From the NCBI GenBank assembly GCA_009778835.1, contig WRFK01000109.1, positions 1-5,738 of the forward strand: a stretch of DNA of 5,738 bases. Reading direction: 5' to 3'. This document shows, one piece after another, positions 1 to 5,738 of this stretch (position 1 is its first letter; each line of letters starts with the position of its first letter). The stretch comes from Spirochaetaceae bacterium (GTDB lineage Bacteria > Spirochaetota > Spirochaetia > CADAEX01). Under the pieces are notes generated by a model. The model made no database searches. It saw nothing but the letters and a program-made list of their open reading frames with translations, and was not told the DNA's origin. Made by a program: the position numbers and the translations under genes.

Positions 1-2
1 CA

Positions 3-461
3 GATGCGCTCTCGTTTCTTACAAAAGGATACAAGGAAAATATTACAGATGTAGTTAACGGAGCTATATATGCATCAGAAGTCAACAATATGATTATTTT
101 AAGGGATATAGAAGTATATAGTTTATGCGAACACCATCTTCTACCCTTTTTCGGTAAATGCCATATAGGGTATATACCAAGCAAACAGGTAATAGGGGTA
201 AGCAAAATTGCGCGGATTGTTGAAATGTATGCAAGAAGATTCCAAATACAAGAAAGGCTTACATCGCAAATTGCGCAAGCAATAAAAAAATGTGTAAAAG
301 CAGAGGGGGTTGGCGTTGTTATGGAATGCAGGCATTTGTGCATGATGATGAGGGGTGTAGAAAAACAGAACTCATTAATGACAACATCTTCTGTAATTGG
401 AAGCTTCCACAATCTTGCAACAAGAGAAGAATTCTTAAGCCTTATAGGACGGCAAATTTAA
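3..461 (+). CDS. folE: GTP cyclohydrolase I (FolE), 3' part; 5' end lies outside the window
   Basis: This cytosolic enzyme converts GTP to 7,8-dihydroneopterin triphosphate, the entry step to tetrahydrofolate and also to 7-deazaguanine (queuosine) compounds. The frame is open from base 3, and the first visible residues, DALSFLTKGY, already belong to the family, so the ATG at 90 is internal and the N-terminal helical part is missing. Seen directly: the zinc/active-site motif CEHH at 126-137 (Cys and second His match E. coli Cys110 and His113), GYIP then the VIGVSKIARIVE helix, QIQERLT, and CRHLCMMMRG, whose second Cys (339-341) matches the third zinc ligand, Cys181. All three zinc ligands are present, so this is the zinc-dependent FolE type and probably active. 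The protein ends at the usual family C-terminus (FLSLIGRQI). The gene stops 3 bp before the end of the convergent DUF5312-like gene. Its promoter and start are not visible. Confidence 0.96.
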   Translation, partial: DALSFLTKGYKENITDVVNGAIYASEVNNMIILRDIEVYSLCEHHLLPFFGKCHIGYIPSKQVIGVSKIARIVEMYARRFQIQERLTSQIAQAIKKCVKAEGVGVVMECRHLCMMMRGVEKQNSLMTTSSVIGSFHNLATREEFLSLIGRQI

Positions 462-464
462 AAA

Positions 465-2051
465 TCACTTTGCAAATAAAGTTTTCAATAAATTCACAAA
501 TAAATATATTTTTTTATAGACTACTTTTATATCTTCAACTAAATCAATATTTCCCTCGTAAGCTGTTTTTACAATCGCAGGATTTATAATAATATTCATA
601 GGCGGCTTCTCAACAAATTCAGGAAGAATATTTGCCAATGCTTGCGCAATCTTTGTCAGATTTCTATAAACATCCTGGGAAATGTTTACAAATGCACTGT
701 TTACCTCATGAAGAATCTTTTTTATGTCGGCTTTATATTTTGGCTCAGAAACCATTCTTTTCATATATGAATTAAGTTTACCGCCAACCTCTGAATCTGT
801 CCCCAGCGAGTTATCAAGTTGTATAAGCTTATCTGTCAGAGACAGAAGGGACTCAAGCGAATCGGATAATTCTTTGCTGGATGCATTTGTTTTCCATTCT
901 GCTTTAACAACAAGGTAGTTAACAATTTTCATTATATCTCTTTTTACATAATCAAGCATAAATGCTTTTACATAATTAGTAGCTTCAATGTAGAGATAGC
1001 CGCCAAGAAGTTTTTGCTTGAAAGCGCCATTATTTACTTCTGTATAATTTTTCATTCTGTTTGCAGATGCTATATTTCCAAAAATCTGATTAAGCAAGTC
1101 ATCCTTTTTTGAATTTTTCTTCTCTAAAGAAACTTTCTGGATAATCATTTCAACAGAAGTTTTAAATTTTGAAAAATATTCATCGCAAATATTTTCTTTT
1201 GGCCCTTCAATAGGTACAGAATAAAAAGGATCTTTTGAAACCAGTTTTATCATATATTGCAGAACTTCGGAATTAAAAACATTACCTATAGATCTTACAA
1301 GTTTAGTCCAATCATCCCGCGATAAAATATCCTGTTTTTTAAAAGTTTTTAATACTTCAAATACCTCATTCCATGAAGTATAAGTTAACAGCAATGGAAA
1401 TATTGAAACCATTTCAATTAAACCATCAAGCACATATTCACAATCCACTGTTTTAAATGTAGGTTTATATCTGAACTCCATTTCACGCAATAAAGAATCA
1501 AATTTTTTCAAAAAGAAATAATAGTCAAATTTAATCAATCTTACAAATATAATATATTGTTTATAAATTCTATTTGCGTTTGCCATTTGTTCATTGGTAA
1601 TTGACTGCATAAGAGCTGCCAGTTCTTTTTTGATATTTTCAATCTCTGAGCTATTCTCGCTAAGCCGCTTTTCAACATTATCTTTATGCAACTGGCCTAT
1701 AAACTCTTTTTGTTTTTCAGATAAAACACTATCTATAAAAAGAGATTTTAGGGATGGGGCACTCTCCTGACCCATAAGAATTTTTGAAGGAATAGCAGTT
1801 ACGCTATAAATTTGGTAATAAAATTTGGCAAGAGCAGGAAGAGCTTCTTCTGTTTTAACATTTATAAATTTGTATTTCTGTTTTTTTAATATCTTGCCAA
1901 TTTCTTTTAAAAGCTGCTTCTTTTTTGCCTCGGGGCTATTATCTTTGAATAAATTGAGAATTCTTGCCATCAGTGACAAATTTTCTTCTTTTATATTTTT
2001 ATCAGAATTAATCTGTCGTGAATTTTTATTATTCAACTTTTTTTCAGCCAT
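465..2051 (-). CDS. DUF5312-like protein, helical, spirochaete-type, function unknown
   Basis: A 528-residue, lysine-rich, mostly helical, apparently cytoplasmic protein with no signal peptide and no clear membrane segment. After a charged, probably disordered N-terminus (residues 1-27) comes MARILNLFKD, a basic helical stretch, and the block KYKFINVKTEEALPALAKF at about residues 59-77. From memory, that block matches the DUF5312 family, known essentially from spirochaetes. Residues about 100-155 are charged and could form a coiled coil; the rest is long amphipathic helices. No catalytic motif is visible. I chose the ATG at 2051 (MAEKKLNN). The frame continues upstream to a TTG at 2105 (18 more codons), but that would run through a plausible promoter and has only a weak AAAG before it. 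A start at M28 is also possible. The gene lies 68 bp downstream of the radical SAM gene on the same strand with no terminator between, so it may be co-transcribed as well as served by its own promoter. The family name is recalled, not searched. Confidence 0.85.
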   Translation of the reverse strand: MAEKKLNNKNSRQINSDKNIKEENLSLMARILNLFKDNSPEAKKKQLLKEIGKILKKQKYKFINVKTEEALPALAKFYYQIYSVTAIPSKILMGQESAPSLKSLFIDSVLSEKQKEFIGQLHKDNVEKRLSENSSEIENIKKELAALMQSITNEQMANANRIYKQYIIFVRLIKFDYYFFLKKFDSLLREMEFRYKPTFKTVDCEYVLDGLIEMVSIFPLLLTYTSWNEVFEVLKTFKKQDILSRDDWTKLVRSIGNVFNSEVLQYMIKLVSKDPFYSVPIEGPKENICDEYFSKFKTSVEMIIQKVSLEKKNSKKDDLLNQIFGNIASANRMKNYTEVNNGAFKQKLLGGYLYIEATNYVKAFMLDYVKRDIMKIVNYLVVKAEWKTNASSKELSDSLESLLSLTDKLIQLDNSLGTDSEVGGKLNSYMKRMVSEPKYKADIKKILHEVNSAFVNISQDVYRNLTKIAQALANILPEFVEKPPMNIIINPAIVKTAYEGNIDLVEDIKVVYKKIYLFVNLLKTLFAK

Positions 2052-2056
2052 GATAT

Positions 2057-2086
2057 AATATAGGCTAAATAACTGGTTTCTTTCAA
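2057..2086 (-). promoter_or_regulatory. Candidate sigma-70-type promoter for the DUF5312-like gene, near leaderless
   Basis: On the minus strand a TTGAAA (2086-2081) is followed after 18 bp by TATATT (2062-2057). Both are close to the -35 and -10 consensus. A normal discriminator of 5-6 bp puts transcription start at 2051 or 2050, on the ATG of the downstream gene. That gene has no Shine-Dalgarno before this ATG, which fits a leaderless transcript. In AT-rich DNA such matches also occur by chance, and the gene may instead depend on readthrough from its upstream neighbour. Confidence 0.4.
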
Positions 2087-2119
2087 GGTATAATTTAATA
2101 AACAAATATTATTATTCTT

Positions 2120-3046
2120 TCAATAAAATTTCCCCTGAAAAGTCTCTCTTTTTTCCAATTCGTCTCTAAGAAACTTAATAACCTCTGTTTTTGTTAAATC
2201 ATTTTTTGGAGCAAGGCGCTTTTTGTAAGGAGTATCGCAAGTCAATCGCATAATAACAGTTTCAGAAGGAAGAAGTTCTATTGCGCTTGCAAGGTATTCC
2301 ACATGCTTTTCCAGGCTCAAAACATTTATTTCCCCTTTTAGATACTGTTCTCCAAGCTCTGTTCCTGCCACAGCATGAAGGTTATGGAATTTTATCCCCT
2401 CGGGTTTTAAAGATGAAATATATTTGACACTATCCATCATATTATCAAATGTCTCGCCAGGCAGGCCAAAAATAAGATGAGGGACAATCTTTATACCTCT
2501 TTTACGGAGAATATTAAAAGCTTTTTCAAAATCTTCCCTTGTGTGTCCTCTTTTGATCCTTTTCAGCGTCTCATTATTACTGCTTTGAAGCCCTATTTCT
2601 ACCCAAACATCAAAATCTTCTTTACGATATGAAGCAATAATGTCTGCTTTTGTTTCATCAATACAATCCGGTCTGGTCGATATTATCAATTCATTAAAAT
2701 TTTCAAGCGAGAGCGCATAATCCCATAATTCTTTAAGGTATTCGGCTTTTTCAAAAGTATTGGAGAAAGCCTGAAAGTATAAAAGAAAAATTTCAGCATT
2801 ATATCTTTTACGGAGAAAACTAATTCCTCTTGCTACTTGCTCCCTTATTTCAATAGTTTTATCAAGATATGTTGCCCTGGCTCCATTTACATCGCAATAT
2901 ATACACCCGGGACTGTTTCTCTCTTTTCTGTTCGGGCATGAAAATCCCGCATCCACAGAAACTCTATAGACTTTTTTTGAATATTTCTTTTTAAGATATT
3001 CAGAATAGCTGTTGAATCTTGAAATCTCATCCATATACATTGACAT
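2120..3046 (-). CDS. TIGR01212-family radical SAM protein (YtqA/YhcC type; possible MnmL)
   Basis: A complete 308-residue radical SAM enzyme of normal family length. Cluster cysteines are C37, C48 and C51, in GFSCPNR then GCIYCD. The wide C-x10-C-x2-C spacing marks this family rather than the usual CxxxCxxC. Other recognisable blocks, in order, are YFQAFSNTFE, ISTRPDCI, VWVEIGLQSS, RIKRGH, HLIFGLPGET, GIKFHNLHAVAGTEL and the C-terminal FQGKFY. The YtqA subgroup includes MnmL, which with the methylase MnmM converts cmnm5(s2)U to mnm5(s2)U at tRNA position 34 in Bacillus and Streptococcus; E. coli YhcC is a relative of unclear function. No mnmM-like gene is adjacent here, so I give no symbol. 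Starts at 3046, 3040 and 3034 are all in frame. The first has a weak AAGAG five bases upstream. The third would give MDEISRFNSY, which fits the family N-terminus well. The gene heads the minus-strand pair with the DUF5312-like gene. Confidence 0.92.
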   Translation of the reverse strand: MSMYMDEISRFNSYSEYLKKKYSKKVYRVSVDAGFSCPNRKERNSPGCIYCDVNGARATYLDKTIEIREQVARGISFLRKRYNAEIFLLYFQAFSNTFEKAEYLKELWDYALSLENFNELIISTRPDCIDETKADIIASYRKEDFDVWVEIGLQSSNNETLKRIKRGHTREDFEKAFNILRKRGIKIVPHLIFGLPGETFDNMMDSVKYISSLKPEGIKFHNLHAVAGTELGEQYLKGEINVLSLEKHVEYLASAIELLPSETVIMRLTCDTPYKKRLAPKNDLTKTEVIKFLRDELEKRETFQGKFY

Positions 3047-3068
3047 TATATCTCTTGTACCATAAATT
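3040..3068 (+). promoter_or_regulatory. Candidate promoter for the solute-binding-like gene: perfect -35, 17-bp spacer
   Basis: An exact TTGACA lies at 3040-3045. After a 17-bp spacer comes TAAATT at 3063-3068, a 4 of 6 match to TATAAT. The expected transcription start, 7-8 bases past the -10 element, falls on 3075-3076, and the gene's ATG begins at 3076. No Shine-Dalgarno precedes that ATG (the bases before it are TTTCCAGCT), so a leaderless or nearly leaderless mRNA is predicted. The -35 also lies inside the 5' end of the divergent radical SAM gene. Confidence 0.5.
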
Positions 3069-3072
3069 TCCA
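3045..3072 (-). promoter_or_regulatory. Candidate promoter for the YtqA-type gene, overlapping the divergent promoter
   Basis: On the minus strand an exact TATAAT (3050-3045) overlaps the first possible start codon (TATAATG). A weak -35, TGGAAA (4 of 6), lies 16 bp upstream at 3072-3067. Transcription would begin near 3039-3038. That would leave only the ATG at 3034 usable, with a leader of about 4-5 bases. If this is not the promoter, the ATG at 3046 with its weak AAGAG is the better start, and the real promoter would lie inside the 5' end of the opposite gene. The site almost coincides with the plus-strand promoter. Confidence 0.35.
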
Positions 3073-3075
3073 GCT

Positions 3076-4323
3076 ATGAGATTACACAGAATTATTATTG
3101 CTTTAATTGTTATTTGTATAATATTTATAACACTTTTTTTAATAAAAAATTATGGCCCCGGCAGTTACAAAGTAGTGTTATGGACAGATAATCCTGAATT
3201 TATATCTTATGTTGAGATGTTTAACTCTAAACACGATAAATTAAAAATTGAACCTGTTTATAAAAAAGATCCTGCAAAAGCGCTAATAAAAACAAGAAGA
3301 TATCCTGATATTGTTGTAAGCAGCTATTTAAATTCGCCGCAGGTAATAGATAATTTTAAAAAAATTAATTCCCTTTTTCGTAAAGATAAAATAGACAAAA
3401 ACTCTTTTTATAAAGAATTGCTTTCAAAAGGGGTAAAGGGCGGAAAACAACTGGTTCTGCCTGTTTCATTTAATATGCCTGCTTTAATGTTCAGGCGAGG
3501 AGATGTAAGCCATAATATAAGTAACTTTGTGCTTACATACGAAAATGTTATTGAAATTAGCAAAACATTTAATGAAAACAAAAAAAAGGGTATTTCTGCT
3601 TTTTCACCCAGGTGGAACAGCAATATGCTTTATTACACTGCTGTTATGAGTAATGCTGATTTTAGGGCAAGTGGTCACAGAAGTGTTTCATATAATATGA
3701 ATGGAATTGAAGAATCGCTTAAAGCAACAAGGGCATTTATTAATGATATTAATGGTGGTATTGAAAAAGATAAACTTTTTGAAGAAAAACATTTATATAA
3801 ACCAGCAGAGAATCTTATAAATGAACAGAGGATATTTTTTGCATATACAGACCTCAGAGATTTCTATGCAACAGGGCAACAAAAAAGGGAGAGGCTTAAT
3901 TTCCGCTGGCTTTCAAAAGATAACAAGATACCGGTATGCGATGACATTATATATGCAGGAATTCCAAAATCCGCTTCAAATAAAAAAGGGGCAGAAATAT
4001 TTTTAATATGGCTTTTTGATTACCACACACAGGAAAACATAATGGAAGCGGGAAAGAGTAAAAGGATAAGGTCTTTTGGAATAAGCAGCGGATTTTCTTC
4101 CCTGCGAACAGTTAATGAACAGGTTTTCCCAAAGCATTATCCTCTTTTGGTAGGGCATATACCGCCTCACAATATGCTTGTTTTTCCATCCTCTCTCCCG
4201 GTAGAGTGGGAAGCGCTAAAAGCCAGTATTATAAAAAAATGGTTATACAGAGAAGCAGGCAATACAAGAACAACTTCTGATCTTGAGGCTGCAATAAGGG
4301 ACTGGTATAAATTTAACCTTTGA
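3076..4323 (+). CDS. Extracellular solute-binding-like protein, N-terminally membrane-anchored, orphan
   Basis: A 415-residue protein. Residues 6-23 form one strongly hydrophobic helix after a basic MRLHR start. The rest has the look of a cluster-D (sugar-type) ABC solute-binding fold: an opening strand KVVLWTDNPEF, a helix with YVEMFN, PDIVVSSYL, then LVLPVSFNMPALMFRRGD, which resembles the hinge region where such proteins read L-P-x-S-x-N-x-P-x-L. Near the C-terminus is a bacterial SBP-like helix ending RDWYKFNL. The only cysteine in the hydrophobic segment (C14) is mid-helix and lacks a lipobox, so an uncleaved signal anchor facing the periplasm is more likely than a lipoprotein. No permease or ATPase gene is next to it, and both flanking genes are on the other strand, so the ligand and partner are unknown. 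The start is the ATG at 3076; an in-frame TTG at 3019 would place it inside the divergent gene and ahead of the likely promoter. The 3' end overlaps the convergent gene by 11 bp. Confidence 0.82.
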   Translation: MRLHRIIIALIVICIIFITLFLIKNYGPGSYKVVLWTDNPEFISYVEMFNSKHDKLKIEPVYKKDPAKALIKTRRYPDIVVSSYLNSPQVIDNFKKINSLFRKDKIDKNSFYKELLSKGVKGGKQLVLPVSFNMPALMFRRGDVSHNISNFVLTYENVIEISKTFNENKKKGISAFSPRWNSNMLYYTAVMSNADFRASGHRSVSYNMNGIEESLKATRAFINDINGGIEKDKLFEEKHLYKPAENLINEQRIFFAYTDLRDFYATGQQKRERLNFRWLSKDNKIPVCDDIIYAGIPKSASNKKGAEIFLIWLFDYHTQENIMEAGKSKRIRSFGISSGFSSLRTVNEQVFPKHYPLLVGHIPPHNMLVFPSSLPVEWEALKASIIKKWLYREAGNTRTTSDLEAAIRDWYKFNL

Positions 4324-5395
4324 TAGCTCTAAATAACCAGATGGTGTCGGGAAGATTTCCCGGAACATTTCCTGCAGCATAATTCCATACAGTATTGCTC
4401 TCCATGCAGAAATAAACCGAAGAATTTGTAATATCTCTAAGCCTGTTATATAACTTACGGTATACCTCTTTTCTTCTTCTTTGCAAATATCTGTACTTGC
4501 CATCTGCGCATGGAACAAATTCATCAAACAGATAAGGGCGCTCTGTTTGCGCAATCTTTTCTTTTAAATCCGGGGGATATCTAAGTGTTCCAATGCTTAT
4601 CCATTTTATTTTCTCTTTTGGAAAAACCGAAAGTTTTTCTATTGTATCTAAATACCTGCTTTCCCACCCCTCTTCGCATATAACAGGATCAAAATGAAAA
4701 GCAAGATTGTATCCTGCTTTTACAACTTTTGCAGCAGCATCCAGTCTTTCCTTAAGAGAAAATGCTCCTGTTTCTTCGGTTAAAACAATCTCCTCCGGAT
4801 TAATAGAAAAACTTATAACACCATTCCCTTTATTTTTTATTTCAAGAAGATGATCTACAAAACAGGTTTTTGTCTTAGCCTCAAAATATAGATTTTCAAT
4901 ATTAGCAAGGCCCTGTATAAAATCTGCAGTCATTTCAAAAAGCGGATCAAATTGCAGAGAATCGCCAACTTCCCCGGTACCTACCCTTACAATCCTATCT
5001 TTATTATTTAAAGCAATTTTTCTTATCTCTTCTATTGGAGAGGAAGAGTCAACATAAACAGTAACAGGCGAAAAGTTAAGATAGCTTTTCATTATGCAGT
5101 AACTGCAGCCAAGCGTGCATCCTTCGTATAGATCAACAGTCAGATAATTACAGCAAATGTGGCGTCTTGTTCCGGGGCAGCTCTTGACTGCTGCACCTTT
5201 ACGCTTTGTAATAAAAAGAGTTTTACTGTTGAGATGCTCTTTATGAATATCTTTTGCAGAGACAACTTCTTTTACAGGGAGAGAAAGCCGCTCTATGGCT
5301 TTTTTTGATTCAGGATAAGATAAAGCATCTTCTGTTATATATATTCTGTCAAATATTTTTGTATAGTAATTTTTATAGTAATTCAAAAATTTCAT
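4313..5395 (-). CDS. Spore photoproduct lyase-like (SPL family) radical SAM protein, function unknown
   Basis: A complete 360-residue radical SAM protein. The cluster motif is C93-x3-C97-x2-C100 in GCTLGCSYCIMKSYLN. Just before it is a second cysteine-rich block, KSCPGTRRHICC (C73, C81, C82), which I recall as typical of the SPL-like subgroup in deltaproteobacteria and spirochaetes. Further SPL-type blocks are RVGTGEVGDSL (137-147), FEAKTKTCFVDHLL (171-184), ISFSINPEEI, FHFDPVI, KWISIGTLRYPP and DGKYRY. True spore photoproduct lyase repairs the 5-thyminyl-dihydrothymine lesion and uses a donor cysteine (C141 in B. subtilis). By my eye alignment the equivalent position here is E142, in GTGE, so that repair reaction is unlikely as it stands; the substrate is unknown but could still be nucleic acid. 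The ATG at 5395 overlaps the upstream gene's end by 23 bp, with only a weak AAAGA ahead of it, suggesting coupled translation. The 3' end overlaps the convergent solute-binding-like gene by 11 bp. Confidence 0.9.
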   Translation of the reverse strand: MKFLNYYKNYYTKIFDRIYITEDALSYPESKKAIERLSLPVKEVVSAKDIHKEHLNSKTLFITKRKGAAVKSCPGTRRHICCNYLTVDLYEGCTLGCSYCIMKSYLNFSPVTVYVDSSSPIEEIRKIALNNKDRIVRVGTGEVGDSLQFDPLFEMTADFIQGLANIENLYFEAKTKTCFVDHLLEIKNKGNGVISFSINPEEIVLTEETGAFSLKERLDAAAKVVKAGYNLAFHFDPVICEEGWESRYLDTIEKLSVFPKEKIKWISIGTLRYPPDLKEKIAQTERPYLFDEFVPCADGKYRYLQRRRKEVYRKLYNRLRDITNSSVYFCMESNTVWNYAAGNVPGNLPDTIWLFRAIKG

Positions 5396-5738
5396 CGCAT
5401 TTTTCTTTTAGATATGAAAGCCTATCAATTATTTTTCCAAGATGTTTTTTACTTTTAAAGGAAAATTCAACACTGTATGAATTACCTTCAAAATAAGGGG
5501 GCTGTTTTAACTTTATGCCTGAGCCTTTAAGAACAACAGAGTTAAAATTATTAAATTTTTCCGTGCAGGATGAAAGCTCTGGATATCTTGCTATAACAGC
5601 AACTTCAAAAGGGTTTTCTTCTTTTAATATCTCTTTAATAAAAGAAAAACTTTTCTCGTTATCAAGAAATCTTTTTTCAATAATTTCAGAGATATTTGTC
5701 AAAATTATTCTTCTATTGCTGAAAGACAAAGTTAAAAG
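5373..5738 (-). CDS. Hypothetical protein, C-terminal 121 residues; 5' end beyond the right edge
   Basis: The minus-strand frame is open to the window edge, so this is most likely the end of a longer protein; a TTG at 5729 is in frame, but there is not enough upstream sequence to judge it. The visible part is charged and probably alpha/beta: a helical region (SEIIEKRF, SFIKEILKEE), then VAVIARYPEL, LKGSGIKLKQPPYFEG, a strand YSVEFSFKS, and a final helix HLGKIIDRLSYLKEK. That strand plus terminal helix loosely resembles the C-terminal dimerisation domain of ParB/Spo0J partition proteins, but the match is weak and the HTH and ParB boxes would lie outside the window. I do not assign a function. 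Its stop lies 23 bp inside the SPL-like gene, so the two probably form an operon with coupled translation. Confidence 0.7.
   Translation of the reverse strand, partial: LLTLSFSNRRIILTNISEIIEKRFLDNEKSFSFIKEILKEENPFEVAVIARYPELSSCTEKFNNFNSVVLKGSGIKLKQPPYFEGNSYSVEFSFKSKKHLGKIIDRLSYLKEKCDEIFELL

Noticed and set aside
290..589. Plus-strand open frame spanning the folE/DUF5312-like junction
   Set aside because: It is out of frame with folE, overlaps both well-supported genes, and its translation resembles no protein; a shadow of folE.
2052..2105. N-terminal extension of the DUF5312-like gene from a TTG at 2105
   Set aside because: The start would be TTG, the preceding AAAG is weak and far away, and the added 18 residues cross a plausible promoter; the ATG at 2051 is simpler. 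Not fully excluded, since only 14 bp would then separate it from the upstream gene.
2052..2119. Possible terminator or riboswitch between the two minus-strand genes
   Set aside because: The 68 bp are almost pure A/T with no GC stem or T-tract hairpin; only short AT palindromes such as AATAATATT, expected by chance.
3..3046. A shared tRNA wobble-modification island (FolE for queuosine, YtqA-type enzyme for U34)
   Set aside because: FolE also serves folate synthesis, the two genes are convergent and separated by an unrelated gene, and no other queuosine or mnm gene is visible.
3019..3075. N-terminal extension of the solute-binding-like gene from a TTG at 3019
   Set aside because: It would lie inside the divergent gene and span its own likely promoter; the ATG at 3076 gives a textbook basic-then-hydrophobic N-terminus.
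4243..4554. Minus-strand open frame of 103 codons over the convergent junction
   Set aside because: It overlaps the 3' ends of two real genes in another frame and shows no domain-like composition.
1..5738. CRISPR arrays, tRNA/rRNA genes, insertion sequences, attachment sites
   Set aside because: No spaced direct repeats, cloverleaf-like sequence, transposase or integrase coding, or flanking inverted repeats were found by reading both strands.

Overview
The window is a short, AT-rich (roughly one third G+C by eye, not computed), gene-dense stretch of bacterial chromosome. It holds six protein genes, two of them cut by the window edges, and no RNA genes, mobile elements, CRISPR arrays or long repeats. 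The best guess for the source is a spirochaete. The 528-residue helical protein at 465-2051 resembles the spirochaete-restricted DUF5312 family, and the solute-binding-like protein at 3076-4323 looks like orphan family members I associate with Treponema-type genomes. Both are recalled resemblances, not search results.

Layout, left to right: the 3' part of folE (GTP cyclohydrolase I, + strand) runs from the left edge to 461. Three bases later a minus-strand pair ends. It is read right to left as a TIGR01212/YtqA-type radical SAM protein (3046 to 2120), then the DUF5312-like protein (2051 to 465). A 29-bp divergent gap separates this pair from a plus-strand gene for a membrane-anchored solute-binding-like protein (3076-4323). 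Its 3' end overlaps by 11 bp the end of a second minus-strand pair. That pair is read right to left as a small protein of unknown function cut by the right edge (5738 to 5373), then a spore-photoproduct-lyase-like radical SAM protein (5395 to 4313), with a 23-bp start/stop overlap.

The genes do not form one obvious pathway. FolE makes dihydroneopterin triphosphate for folate and/or 7-deazaguanine synthesis. The YtqA-type enzyme belongs to a family with members acting in tRNA wobble-uridine modification (MnmL). The second radical SAM protein is an SPL homologue of unknown reaction that appears to lack the hydrogen-donor cysteine of true spore photoproduct lyase. The two minus-strand pairs are probably operons.

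The most notable features are structural. Two candidate promoters lie face to face on the same ~33 bp between the divergent genes. Several start codons lack a Shine-Dalgarno and sit where transcription should begin. Both convergent junctions are so tight that no ordinary terminator can separate the transcripts. I see no convincing undescribed multi-gene system; the window reads as compact housekeeping and lineage-specific chromosome.
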